Source: Corbicula japonica (lineage: Eukaryota; Mollusca; Bivalvia; Venerida; Cyrenidae). Taken from it: a DNA stretch of 64,000 nucleotides. Under the pieces are notes generated by a model that worked only from the letters and a program-made list of their open reading frames with translations, ran no database searches and was not told the origin of the DNA. How positions within the stretch are numbered: position 1 is the stretch's first letter; each line of letters begins with the position of its first letter. Positions 13,622-25,702 of the stretch are shown here, piece after piece. A program made the translations under genes and the position numbers. The DNA is taken from NCBI GenBank assembly GCA_038501625.1, contig JAZAYU010000001.1, positions 4,030,001-4,094,000 of the forward strand, written 5' to 3'.

Positions 13622-13838
13622 CAGACAATTATTCAGTTCCGGCATTCAATCAGTTCCGGCACATTTGAGTTATATATCGACAATGTGTTAAGAAATTACT
13701 GTGTTCTTGCAGCATTTCTCTTAATTAGAGTGATGTAGCTAGAACAAACAATGATTTCCCAGCCAATTTTCGGTTTTTAATTCAAGATTGTGAACATGTT
13801 CTGGAACTGATTGAACGCCGAAACTGAATAATTGTCTG
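13622..13838. mobile_element. 217-bp Tc1/mariner-type MITE (copy 1)
   Basis: It is flanked by TA on both sides (13620-13621 and 13839-13840). The ends are CAGACAATTATTCAGTT and its inverse, and the inverted repeat extends about 35 bp inward through GGCATTCAATCAGTTCC. It has no coding capacity. A second copy of the same length lies at 30596-30812. Confidence 0.85.
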
Positions 13839-14968
13839 TATACATAATCACAAGCGTATGTGGTCATTGCATGAAATGGAAACACGGAGTTCAATCAAAG
13901 TATAATTCTATTAAACTTGGTCCTTTCACGGACTACGTACTTTCATATCACGAAAAAGTCGTGGGTAATTTTTGTGTACACTAAGAAAGTAAACAACGGT
14001 GACCCTCACTAGAAAATGGTAATAAACTATGTTGACGTAGACGATCGCACAGTATTTGCAAAGAAATGTGCATTTATTACATTAAAACAAACTTTCATTG
14101 CAACAATAAACTCACCTAAAGTTTAAAAACAGCCTTTTTTTCTACTTTCACTTTACTTCCACGACCGGACGTTCAAAAAACGGAAGTCAAAGGGGAAGAA
14201 CAATGAAGAAAATAGTTCGCACGTGGCAACAAAATATTTCCCACTTACATAAATAAAACATAAACAATCAAAATGACTGACAGAAAAAATAAAGTTAATA
14301 TTAGAAATCCATAAGTTATCAGTAAGTTCGCCAAAAAATGCGATGTTTTTAATGAAGTTCGTTTCGCGCATTAACACAAATATTGGTGATTAGTCCCTTA
14401 CTTCCGCAAAGCTGTGTTGATGAAAATGTTTTATTTACACATCTGAAATTTAAGGCAGATTTTGAATGATCGACGAAAGATCAAGACGATTGATTGGTAG
14501 GGAACAAAATTTTAACCATTGTTCTTTATGATGGATTGTGTTTTTGGGGATGTCATGTTGTATTAACAACCAAGAACACGATTATTTTCGTCGGTGTCAA
14601 AACAAAGATGGAGGCCCTACTTTTGCGTGCAGTTTAGTGGGTTCGTTTATGGGATATAAGATATTTCAAATATATATTTAAATATAAAGACTCGGTGCAT
14701 CTACAGTAATATTGTGGCATTCCAAGTATGCTTTTACTTTCAGAAAATATTGGTCAGAGTAAAAGAAAACTTGCACAGAAAATTGCATATTTATTTCTGT
14801 ATTCACATGTCATGTGCTACACCAATGCTAATATGCCTATGCTTAAAGATTACTGGCAGTCAGATTTATAAAATATTATAACATTTTTCAACATTGCCCT
14901 TTATTATCTCAAGATTGTATGCATTGGTGCCAACAGTACCATTTTCTTATTTCAACAATTACATAGTC
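13839..14968. other. Intergenic DNA, no convincing gene
   Basis: A 74-codon minus-strand frame at 14153-14377 shows no recognisable motif. I see no repeat structure apart from AT-rich runs. Confidence 0.5.
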
Positions 14969-15343
14969 CTAAAATGCCTTATCAAAGGGGAACTCAGTGT
15001 AGTTTCTGGTGTCCAGTGAAATTCTCATCAGTCTATCTAAGGTTTTAACAGACATTCTATTTCTCAGACAAGTCTTAACTAAATTTTGCTTGCTGAACCC
15101 TCTCTCACAATCTACTGTAGAAACTGGTGCTACAAGTAATCTACGAGTACGAGCAGCCTCAGCAGCAGCTGGATAAACATCAGCATGTTTAATGGCCAGG
15201 TTGGCAGCTGACTTTGTTCCAGCGACAGATTTATTTTTCTGATCCACTAAAGTGTGGAGGTAGTTTAGATAAAAGGTACAAGTTGATGGTAGATAATGAT
15301 TGAAAAATATGTATTTTATGTATGGGCCGTATGAATATTTCAT
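14969..15343 (-). pseudogene. hAT transposase C-terminal dimerisation domain fragment (ZNF862/KIAA1586-like)
   Basis: The 124-codon frame contains APVSTVDCERGFSKQN followed by LRNRMS and LDRLMRISLD. This is the hAT dimerisation signature (PxS..xERxFSxxxxIKT..RNRL...L..L) in the version typical of ZNF862/KIAA1586-like zinc-finger proteins. Recognisable homology begins around residue 45 (AANLAIKHADVYP); the residues before it look like random translation. There is no catalytic core, zinc finger or inverted repeat nearby, so this is probably a 5'-truncated remnant. An exon of a larger domesticated gene cannot be excluded, but no upstream exon was found. Confidence 0.75.
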
Positions 15344-16407
15344 AGAAGCAGAAATACACTAGGTAATACCGTAACCAAAATGGTTTTTTGCGATCACCTC
15401 ATCAATGTCGACTAAAACGTTTGGCTATGTTTGAGCCAATATGAAAAGCTCTAGCAAAAAATCGGTTTGAGGAAATTCCAATCAGTTTTCGCGACATGTT
15501 AGCATAATGCAAGACTCATCTATTGCTATATTGTTCAAGCTAAATTTGTTTGATTAAATGACAAAATTTTTCAGTTCTCTGATGTCACTATCAGTGTATG
15601 GGGCCTGCTACATGGGGACCTTTATTTATATATATCATAAAAACAAAAACTTTTTTTTTCTTTATTGGAATTTTATTTTTGGGTGGCATGCCACCCAGTG
15701 TTTTTACATGTGAATTTTGGTCACATGATCAAAATGGTACCTCGGTCTCTATCTACTTATTTAGTCAAACGCGGTTACCAAAAAGTCAAATTCGATCATT
15801 TTACCTCCAGAGAATTAGCTCCCCCTGAATAACGTATACAGTATATGTAGGTTCAATGAGTTTATGAGACGGTAGACGGTGCTGTACTGTGCTTAAATCT
15901 TGACCGTATCATCAATTGATCACGTGGTCATTTCTAGGTAAACAGATTATCTCGCAGCAGCTTATGTGTTTACATATAGCAATACACTGATCAGCTTTCA
16001 ACAGATGGCTTTGCTTGTAATTAGTACTGATAAGCCAAGATAGGAACAATAATAAATATATGTTATTCAAGGGACATTCGGACATTTACCAGTGATAATA
16101 GCAAGAATAAAAATGGGGTGATGATAGCTTATCCCAAACTTGGTGTGGCATTTCATTCATGCAGAATTTGGAGGGAAATGTGATTACCGGTATACAATAA
16201 GCATGGATATTAATGAAATATATTGTTCAAATGACTGCTTTTTAACTGTATTATTACTGATCAGCTTCCCACAGTTGCCAAGAGAAGTATTTCAAGCTAC
16301 ACTGCCAGATGTATTTGTTTACTATCTGCAGTTCATGACCCCAGAAACTCATCCCCGGGATTTCCAAATTTTGACAGTTAACATATTTTTTTCTCAAAAC
16401 TTACAAT
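15344..16407. other. Intergenic DNA, no gene seen
   Basis: Open frames at 15598-15828 and 16140-16472 have no recognisable domain. The second runs into the leader of the next array element, so it is not a gene. Confidence 0.5.
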
Positions 16408-18243
16408 ACAAGAGCTGTCCGAGGAGACAGCGCGCTCGACTATTCGAATCATTTGAAACAAATGCAACTTGAAGATTAAAACAATAACAACTATGGCCAA
16501 ACATTCATGTACAATCAGGAAAAGTATTAACAAGTGAATGGGAGAAAGTAATTTTAAATAACAGAAATAATTCCATAATGTTCCATAAATATTAAACTAA
16601 AAAGGGGAATAACTATGAAATATTTTTGGAAGAGTTAAAAAAAACTTGTTAGTAATTTATGATTGGAGAAATTTACTTTAAGTTCAATATCAATTACTTC
16701 AGTAATGTTACAGAAAAAGAACTGAAATGAAAAAAAGCATTACTTTAAAAAGCATACAGTAGGCCAAGTGAAAGTGATCTAGATTATGATGGTGAAAATG
16801 TTTTTCAAGTTTGAAGTTGATATCTGTATTAGTTTCAAAGTTATGGGCCAAGTGCATAAAAACTTGAAAACAAAATCTATTTTAAAAAGGACATAAATTA
16901 AAAAAAATTGTAGCAGAGTTTTCTGTCTTGGTGGTTATTGTAAAGATTATCATAGTGACTATACATGTTAATTCTAAGTTTGAAGTTAATATCTCATGTT
17001 GTTTCAAAGTTATGGATCAAACGCGTATTTCGGCTAATGCAAAAACTAAGTTCAAAAGGGGCATAACTTACAGAAATATTTCCGGTAGAGTTATGGGTCT
17101 TGTTGATAATGATTGAGAAACTGATGTCAAACATATATTTCAAATTTCAAAGTAATATCTCTAGTTGTTTAAAAGTTATGAGAATTGCATAAGTGAAAAG
17201 GCGCATAACTTGAGAAATATTGGTAGCAGGGTAATGGGTCTTTTTGATAATGACATAGATTTTGATGGTGAATATAAATTCTCAGTTTCAAGGTAATATC
17301 TCAAGTAGTTTCAAAGTTATGGGCCAAGTGCAAATTTTGCTTAGCAAAAAATTTAAGTGAAAAGGGGGCATAATTTGAAAAATATTGGAAGCAGGGTTAT
17401 GGGTCTTGTTGGTGATGATGTAGATTTTGATGTTGAATAAATATTTCAAGTTTCAAGGCAATATCTCAATTAGTTCCAAAGTTATGAGCCAAGCAAAATG
17501 TAAGTGAAAAAGGGGGATAACCTTTAAAAATAATGGTAGCAGAGTTATAGAGTTATGGGTCTTGATGGTAATGATGTAGAATTTGATGGTGAATATATAT
17601 TCCAAGTTTCAAGTTGATATCTCAAGTAGTTTATAAGTTATGGACCAAAGTGCATATTTTCCTTTTAAACGCAAAATTTAAGTGAAAAAGGTTCATAATT
17701 TGAAAAATATTGGAAGCAGGGTTATGGGTCATGTTGGGTATAATGTAGATTTTGATGGTGAAAATATATTTCAAGTTTCAAGGCAATATCTCAAGTAGTT
17801 TTAAAGTTATGGGCAAAATGCATATTTTGCTTAACACAAAATATTAGAAAAAAGGGGCATAACTTGAAATATATTAACAGCAGAGTTATGGGTGTTGTTG
17901 GTAATGATGTAGAATTTGATGGTGAATATATATTCCAAGTATCAAGTTGATATCTCAAGTTGTTTATAAGTTATGGACCAAAGTGTATATTTTCCTTAAC
18001 ACAAAATTTAAGTGAAAAAGGGGCATAACTTGAAAAATATTGGAAGCAGAGTTATGGGTCTTGTTGGTAATGATGTAGAATTTGATGGTGAATATATATT
18101 CCAAGTTTCAAGTTGATATCATAAGTAGTTTTCAAGTTATGGATCAAAGTGCATATTTTGTTTAACGGACGGAGACGCCGACGCCAACGCCGACACTGGG
18201 GCGAGTAGGATAGCTCCCCTATTCTTCGAATAGTCAAGCTAAA
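16408..18243. repeat. Tandem-array element, family F
   Basis: The leader ACAAGAGCTGTCCGAGGAGACAG forms a GCTGTC/GACAGC hairpin (16414-16431) and is followed by CTCGACTATTCGAA. Monomers contain AAAAGGGGCATAACTTGA, GAGTTATGGGTCTTGTTGG and TCCAAGTTTCAAGTTGATATC, repeated at about 160-210 bp. The 3' end has a GACGCCGACGCC tract (about 18165-18195), then a hairpin TAGCTCC..CTATTC/GAATAG..AGCTAAAA. TTCGAATAGTC there is the complement of the leader motif. Confidence 0.82.
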
Positions 18244-18374
18244 AGTGCATTTTGTGATAAAACTTTTCTCTGCCATTTTATTTGAAATGTTGCAAAGAAG
18301 TTATATAAAAAGGTTTTAGGGAAAATACTTCTTGGTTATTGTACTATTTGAAAAGGGGTCCTTAGATGTGAAGC

Positions 18375-19799
18375 ACCTGTCGGGTATTACCGAACAGGTG
18401 TCTTATTCCGAACATAATTTTCAAATTAAATTTACATTTGTTTTTCATAAGATAAACTTGTATGTGAGGTGAAATATGATGCCAATATACTTTCATAGAA
18501 TATTTGACTTGTTTACAAGTTCGATTGCACGCTAATTTCAAATTTATTGAGTTTCAAAGAAAATCGCTGTTTGAGGTAAGTTAAGTTTATCAATTAGTAA
18601 ATCCCGACACTCCAAAATCTTAAGTTTACAGAAAGTTAAATTATCTATGTCTATATAAAAGATTATGATTTTTTAAAGATGTTAACATGTATTTTTCGGG
18701 GGTTACAAATTTTATCGACACAATAACACGTAGTAAAAAGTTAATGGGGTGTTCGAAAAAGCCGCACTTTATCTTTCATATGCGTCAAATTCCGACCATT
18801 ATTATTTTCATAATATACAAGTCCTCTTTTAATAAAGTTATAAAGCAAATTATGATAGTATGTTAAACAAATACTGTTTTGAATAAGATTTATTCAATAT
18901 AAAGTACAAGATTAACGTGATTAGGCCATCCTTAAAAAGATTGTATTTGCACGACCAACCCAGTGAAATAACCCCTGACCCCAAAACAACTTTGACCATC
19001 CTGAGAATTTTTTGTTCTATATTTTTCTTTCCATTAAAAAATAAGATAAGCATTTTACTAAACACTTACCATTGCGAACATATTCCATACTTTATAATTA
19101 CATTCCAATTTTTTCTCCAGTACCATAGTTCAGAATTATTGCATCATAAACTAATTTAATCCAGCTAAAAATGTAAAATGTCACGTACACACTTCTTGTA
19201 GATCAAACGATTTCATAGCATTGCCGACAAAACAACACAGTCTGGTTATGAGCCGACAATTTCTTTGAAGTTCAATTTTCATGTTTTCGTATAATTCATA
19301 TTGATGATATATCTGATGACTACATTGTATTTGAAAATTTGAAGGACTTTACTTGGAATGTGAGTATTGTTTATTAAATTAAGAAAAAATTTAAAAGTTA
19401 TTTAAATAGTCAGTTTAATCAATTAAATTTCTTATTGTTCTGTTTCTTTTCTAATGAATTTGTTGCACAGATTTATTGCTTTATGTGTAAAATACAATTA
19501 AATACACAATTTAGGCGGGTTCTTTTGTTTAAAGTTGCGTATTTTAAAAAGTTATTTTATGTTCGGAAATACACGCACATGTGTTCGGATTTAGACGCAA
19601 TGGTCGGTAATACCCGAAGAACAGTGGGATATGTAAAAGTAAGGTATCTCACGTTATAATATAGTTACAGATACGGGCTTTTCTTTAAAATTTGCTTTAA
19701 GACTTAAATTATCCATAAAAAACGGAAAATATACAGTTTTAGCGTCTATTACCGAACAGTAAAATTTGTGGCTTAAGTGTTCGGTAATACCCGCCCCCG
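18375..19799. mobile_element. Possible 1.4-kb DNA element bounded by a 16-bp inverted repeat
   Basis: CGGGTATTACCGAACA at 18381-18396 has its exact complement at 19778-19793. Related internal motifs occur at about 18405 (TTATTCCGAACAT), 19604 (CGGTAATACCCG) and 19748 (ATTACCGAACAG). No transposase frame is recognised inside: the frames at 18917-19159 and 19435-19659 carry no motif. Target duplication not resolved. Confidence 0.5.
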
Positions 19800-20668
19800 C
19801 GCTATATCATAGTTTAAGTATTTTTTATTTGTCCATGTGTTTCACTTCTTTCTTGTCAATTGAAAGTTTCAAATCAAAGGTTGACTTATTAATTATTTTC
19901 CTGGCACAATATGACTTCAGTCTTGGATATAAGCATCCGCCCGAATATCCGTGGTAGATAAAAACTTGATAAAGCAGAAGTCGGGCATGCAAACTTTTGC
20001 TCTGCCATCCGAAAGTTCCTTTACAATCCTCCAATAGGAAACTCCACACAATCTATAGATGATGTGACATGACAATCACTCTAAAACGCCACCCATCAGT
20101 ACTTTCAGTGCTTTGATTTAACAATGATACGGACACCTGTGGCCTGAACGTGGTTAAAAATGTCCTTTTTAGCCGACGTCAAATTATATTGCCTTCGCGA
20201 AAATACGCGACTAGTAAATTAGAGACACAGTTTACCTGTTTACTGGCATTTGTTAGGTAATGATGCAAAATACTATTTAAAAACATGTTCTTTCAAATAT
20301 AACCTGAAATTATGGCGCATCATTCTTGAGTTTATCTTGTCACAGCCTTTGAGTGTTTTCCGGCTCACTTTTCACGAGCTTTTTCCCGCGCCTCGCTTAG
20401 TGCATTCATGAGAGAACGGTTTTTATCATCAGAATTGTTTTATATATCTAAATTAAAAAGTAACTTATAAAGCGTTAAAAATTATATAAAAATAACTGTC
20501 CTTTAAATAATCTGGGAACACATTTTATTTTAAAACAAAAAGATTTGAATAAATTTTAACGATATAAGCAAAAGTTAAAAGGTCGACACGAGTCTTCCGC
20601 CGATACGGCCCAGTAGACTCTTACTCAGTCGTTATCAGTATATAAGCTGGACGGCTTTCACTTTTAAT
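19800..20668. other. Intergenic DNA, no gene seen
   Basis: Opposing short frames at 19766-19957 and 19825-20049 overlap each other and carry no motif. A slightly CpG-richer patch lies at about 20150-20400. Confidence 0.45.
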
Positions 20669-20897
20669 TTAACTCATGGGATATGACTGTTTTCCTATGG
20701 GTGAACAATGTAGATCCAGATCAGCTGGTATATCCATGCCATCTGATCTTGATCTACACTGGTCACTTCTTGTTCAGATATAACTTTAATCAATCAAAAG
20801 TGAACAGTGAAGATCCTGATCAGATGGCACAGATTTGTCCGATGATCTGGATCTTAACTGTAAACCCATGGGATAACAGTCATATCCTATGGGTTAA
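20669..20897. mobile_element. TTAA-flanked foldback MITE (piggyBac-like), copy 1
   Basis: TTAA bounds the element on both sides. The ends are TTAACTCATGGGATATGACT and its near-complement. The interior has the family's nested inverted motifs GTAGATCCAGATCAG and GATCTGGATCT. The 132-codon frame across it (20683-21081) is a translation of the repeat and not a gene. Confidence 0.8.
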
Positions 20898-21363
20898 ATT
20901 AAAAGTGAAGGGCCAAGCTTCACACTTTAAAGAACCACAATGTTTTCATACCTTGATGAACCCTACTGGCCGCTTTATGAGAAACATTTTTATTGAAAAA
21001 AAGCAACATATGCATATCAGGAATCGCCACACTCAAAAAACACAGCCTCCCCACGCAGCGAAAAAGAAGAGAGGAAGATAGAGAGAGCGCATGTTTTATA
21101 TATGTATGTCAATTCAAATAGGACGCCACAAACAATTAATAAACAAGAGAACCTTTGGGGATACCGCCTTGGAACGGTCAGTGGCAAAACAAATTGCCAC
21201 TGGGGGTTTAAACCAGGTTCTAGGGTGCACCAACCTCACACTTGCCCCAACAGGTTCTCGTATCACAAAACAAGTACAAATTGTCTTGGTGAAATAACTC
21301 CAACCCACCCATCAGCTCAACAATGTTGCATGCAAAAGCATACAAACATATAAACATAAGAAT
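20898..21363 (-). repeat. 3' noncoding region of the Penelope-like retroelement family
   Basis: Pieces of this stretch recur elsewhere in the window: CAGCCTCCCCACGCAGC with ATATCAGGAAT upstream (21015-21060) returns near 61260, and GTGAAATAACTCCAACCCACC (about 21289) returns at about 50800. Its position beyond the reverse-transcriptase stop suggests it is the element's 3' untranslated tail. Confidence 0.5.
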
Positions 21364-24222
21364 TTAATAGCATTGCAAAGCCAAAGGGCGGGTACTCAAT
21401 GATCTTTCCGAGACCAGAGCACCTGGAGTAAAATCAGCAAGAACACGATGACAGGGATAAAAGAAACAAATCGAGCTTTTAGGTTCTTTTAAGAAAAGAT
21501 TTCCCCATAAACTTTCATAAACTCTTACACCCCTGCCACCGTCGTGCAACCAAAGAGGTAAGCATAATGATCAACTGTAGATGGGTTAATCACCAGGCCT
21601 GCAGAGCGCTGTAAAATATCATGTTGGTAACCTTTCTTTTTAAATTTACAGATGGTTTTTACGAATAACCGGGAGAAATTAACATCGCCTTTTATCTTCT
21701 TAAGTTTATAAATTAAATCTCCATAAAAAACTGGCTGTGAAATTCCTTGTTGCAATAGTGATTTTAAACTGCAGCTGTATTTATGAATTAGATCTGGATA
21801 TCGGCGATAAAACTTGCAAAAGGTTTTCCTTAATTTGTGATACCGATAACCTTGTTTTAAAAGTTTTTCTGTAATGCAAAGATTACGTTCATTGAAATCA
21901 TTCACATCGTTGCAAGCTCTTGAAAAGCGAACAAGCTGTGAGATATAAACCCCGTAAGAAGTTGCACGAGGAACATCGCCGTCTAGAAACGGAAAATTTA
22001 CTATATTAAAATTAAAATCATCTCTTTTATCATAAATTTTAGTAGTGACGTAACCATTTTCGATGGATAGATTTAAATCAAGGAAGTTTGCTTGCTTTTC
22101 TCAAGTGTTCGCTTTGTTAAGCTGTAGTTCTTTAGGATAAATCTTATTAACCAGTGATGGAAAATGGTTATTATCTATATTTAATAAATCATCAAGGTAC
22201 CTCGAGGTGTTGTTAAAAGCTGTAATAATATCATCTTGATGTTCGGTAGAAAGAGATAACATGAAATCTCTTTCATAACAGTATAAAAACAGATCAGCAA
22301 CAAGGGGTGCACAATTAGTACCCATTGGAATGCCTATTACTTGTTTATAAATAGAGGTACCAAATCTCAAATAAATATTATCCAATAAAAATGTGAGCGC
22401 CTGGATAAGGTCTTGACAGGTCCATGAAATATAATTATCATAAGAACCATCTGTAAAGAATGCCCTATGTTCATTACAAGCAATAAATGTTTTATTTTCT
22501 CTAGCAAAAGTTTTTTCAATGAGACTGGTTAGCTTGTCTCTTATTAAATTATGAGGGAGAGAAGTATACAAGGTAGAAAAATCATATGTAGACAAACAGA
22601 ACGCCTGAAAATTATTTGATTTAAGTTTCTTCAAAACGTCATTTGAATTTTTTATAGACCAAAATAAATTTTTGCCAGTAGTTTCAAAAACTTTTTCGCA
22701 ATACCTAATTACATGTTCTTTTATAGCTGTAAGACAAGATGTTAAAAGCACGGATAACTTTGTTGTAGTACAAGAACTAGAGTTAGCGATAAATCTTGCT
22801 TTGTACGGTGTTTTGTGCATTTTATGCAACCAATACATAGTAGGTACTTTGTCTTGTTTAGGCTCAACACTGATTCTAAATTTTGTAATTTGTAGAGTGT
22901 GTGCAGTAACAATATCACTCTCAGATGAAGAAGTCAGTGTATAAGCATTAGTGCTATTAAGCTCTTCAGTTTGAACATTTATATAGTGTATACGTCACAC
23001 TATAATAACATTATTTGAAGCCTTATCAGCAGGTGTTAAAACAAATTTGTTGTGAAAATCTTGAATACCTTTTTTCAAATGACGAAAGTTAAAACGAGGT
23101 CGAGCTGGTAGTAAAGCTATGTTTCTTTTATAGAAGGATATACGAGTGTCAATTATTTTGAATATTTGTTTTTTCCAGTTTGAAAGAGCATTAGGCTCAG
23201 CATGTTCTCGTTTACACCATTTATTGCAAAAAGAGTTTAAAGACTCTGCAATTTCCGCACGACAGGTATTAAAGTCGATGTCCGATGGAATTCTGTATTT
23301 TGGACCTTTTGAAATTAAATTGCGGATTCTAAAGTCTTTGATAACATTTAGATCCCTGTAACGATATGACCGGCAGGTTGATAGCAAAATTTTGAATTAG
23401 AACAGTCTCAAGATAATGGTGTGTTTTCAACAATCTGTAAATCCGAGGTAATTTTGTTGTAATTGAAAATTGTGTTTCTAATAGGCTTGTTATATTTATA
23501 ACAAACGATGGGTGTTTCAGTATTCTTGAAATAATTAGGTATAGCCGATTCAACAGTTTTATCTTTAAATATACTTGGAAGGTCAATAAAATCTATGCCT
23601 TTATTTAAAAATGAAATTTTAAGGAAATGTCTTTGGTGATCAGATTCCAAGTCAATATGTGGTCTTAGAACATGCCGAGTGTAACACTGAGTAAAGCTTG
23701 CAACCTCATAAAGTGGATGAGTTCTAATAACAATATCATCGGCTTCCTTATCCACTTTTTGTAAACTTGAAATAGAAAGAGGAGCTAAACGCGACAGCAT
23801 AGCATGTCTTCCAGAATGTTTTAAAATATTTTGAAGGTCATGAATAGAACAATGAACACGTGATTTTCTTTTGATGTTACCATTAGTCCTTATCCCATGT
23901 GACCTCGATTTTCGTTTTCGTATTTGAAGCAATCCAAAAATGTCAAAATCAGGGTTTTTTGAAATGTTGCCTTCTTGATAAATTTTATCATTTAAACCAA
24001 GTGGATAAGGAGTTTGTAGTTTTTTTTTATCCAATTATCTTCTGAAACAAGTCTTGCTCTAATTTTAAATGCTCTTGAAGCACTGTTATCAAATATAATT
24101 TTTTCCACAGGTTGAATACTAACGTGTTTTAAAGTGTGGCCTGATTGTTTAAAATGTTTATATAAATATGTATTGATTTTATTATTGTTTCGTATTTTAG
24201 AAACTATTTCAATTCGAATTTT
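21364..24222 (-). pseudogene. Penelope-like retroelement (Naiad-like, N-terminal GIY-YIG remnant plus reverse transcriptase), inactivated
   Basis: Reading right to left on the minus strand: (1) about 24030-24222 reads TYLYKHFKQSGHT and, further on, EDNWIKK, the distal half of a GIY-YIG nuclease with its Glu; (2) a linker with TPYPLGLNDKIYQEG and a basic RKRKSRSHG segment; (3) LISKGPKYRIP and LTPADKASNN; (4) the RT core at 22101-22950 with YWLHKMHKTPYKARFI, motif A TYDFSTLYTSLP, motif B IPMGTNCAPLVADL and motif C RYLDDL (about 22189-22200); (5) a C-terminal domain at 21525-21905. Having GIY-YIG before the RT is the permuted order of the Naiad group of Penelope-like elements, known to be common in invertebrates. 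The copy is dead: A-run frameshift near 24015, a frame break near 23390, in-frame TGA at about 22995 and at about 22101, another break near 21525, and the GIY-YIG start is missing. Confidence 0.85.
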
Positions 24223-24921
24223 CTGGACGAATTATGGTTCATAATATATTATTACTATGTAACTATTACTTGATGATCTTTACTATAGTACAACTAGTCC
24301 GGCTGAAGGGGAATTTCGGCCCGGCTTTAAATAGAGGTTTATAGCGAATGTTGAGTACCATGTGGCCCGACTTTATATATAGATCGTTGAGTACTGAACG
24401 GAAACCATGTTGTATGTACAACGGTACGTTATTACCCTAGGAAATCTTATTAGTAAGAGGGAAGATGTCAACGTATTTTTATGTTGCTTGATTATGTGGA
24501 CTTTTATTGTTAAATTATGTCGTAGGTTATGTATGCAAAAGTTTTATGTTTATATATAAACAAAATATTTACATGACCAAGACGCAATTCCATGTAGGTT
24601 TAGTCAGATAATTGATTGTTGTGATTTCTCGTGATAACCTTGAACTGACCCACTGGGTTTTCAAGATGGCGTTGATCACGTAAAGCATGATTAGGTAGTG
24701 CGAGTGGATATAGTCATAAAGGATTGTTTGCGGTAAGTTTTTTTTATCTACATCTACTAGATAGTTTCGTTTTCTAGATCACTGTTGATCGGGAATGTGA
24801 GCCAGGTTATAAAGGGATCGATGAGTTTTGTGTTTTCTTTTAAGCGTTAGCGAACGTTAAGTACCAGCTCAAGCTATTTATAATTGAGTTTATAAATAGA
24901 TCTATGTATAGAGTGTATAGA

Positions 24922-24922
<1 letters not shown>
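24223..24922. other. Intergenic DNA, no gene seen
   Basis: It contains short CCGGCTGAAGGGGAATTTCGG-like sequence near 24298-24335 that echoes the GGCCCG palindromes near 57.8 and 58.6 kb. No open frame of interest. Confidence 0.4.

Positions 24923-24972
<50 letters not shown>
24923..24972. repeat. (TA)n microsatellite
   Basis: About 25 uninterrupted TA units, directly abutting the short inverted-repeat element that follows. Confidence 0.95.
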
Positions 24973-24973
<1 letters not shown>

Positions 24974-25523
24974 TGAACAAAAATAAAAAGTATCCACTTT
25001 TTATGCTTGTTTTCCCATTACCATATTTTCATTTTATCAGGATCGCTTTGAATGGTGTTTATTTAGTAAATCTCAGTTGTTTTTGAGTTAAATATTTCAT
25101 GAATAAAAACTTCCACACCACGACCTGAGGAACTGCCGATCGAATAACAATTAATCATGACTTACAAAACACTATATATTGAACTTAAAGGGGGGTAATT
25201 GGAAATTGTTGGAATTTCTAGCGTTGTTTATCGAGGACCAGTTGTGTTATTGATGAATATTTTGTGATTTTATTTATCCACAAGAGGTAGAGAAATTGAT
25301 TTAATTCCAATAAATGTGAATATTTCAAAGAATCGCTGACAATTTACTGAAACCCATATTATCACAAAGGGAAAGATAACTAAGTTGTGGCTGCAGATTT
25401 TCAAGAATACTTTATCCCTTTGCAGTGATAACAGAAAAGCAAATGTGTACACTTATAGAATTTTTAGTTTTCGTTTTCGTATTTTACAAAATCTAATATA
25501 GGAAAGTGGATACTTTTTATTTT

Positions 25524-25525
<2 letters not shown>
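24973..25525. mobile_element. Short Tc1/mariner-type inverted-repeat element inside a TA microsatellite
   Basis: The left end is CTGAACAAAAATAAAAAG then TATCCACTTT; the right end is its complement AAAGTGGATACTTTTTATTTTTG (25503-25525). (TA)n tracts lie directly outside both ends, as expected when a TA-targeting element lands in TA repeats. ACTGAACAAAAATA-type ends occur on many Tc1-like elements. No transposase frame, so non-autonomous. Confidence 0.7.

Positions 25526-25588
<63 letters not shown>
25526..25588. repeat. (TA)n microsatellite
   Basis: About 31 TA units, probably the other half of the tract at 24923-24972. Confidence 0.95.
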
Positions 25589-25590
<2 letters not shown>

Positions 25591-25660
25591 TGCTTAGATC
25601 TGTTCCTTTATGTCTGAAGGTTTGTTCGTTGGTTACTTATCTCACCCATATATATTATAA

Positions 25661-25663
<3 letters not shown>

Positions 25664-25698
<35 letters not shown>
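25664..25698. repeat. (GA)n microsatellite
   Basis: About 17 GA units. Confidence 0.95.

Positions 25699-25702
<4 letters not shown>

Noticed and set aside
20683..21081. 132-codon frame with repeated DPDQ motifs, and similar frames at 33343-33785
   Set aside because: The DPDQ peptide is the translation of GATCCTGATCAG inside the TTAA-flanked MITE.
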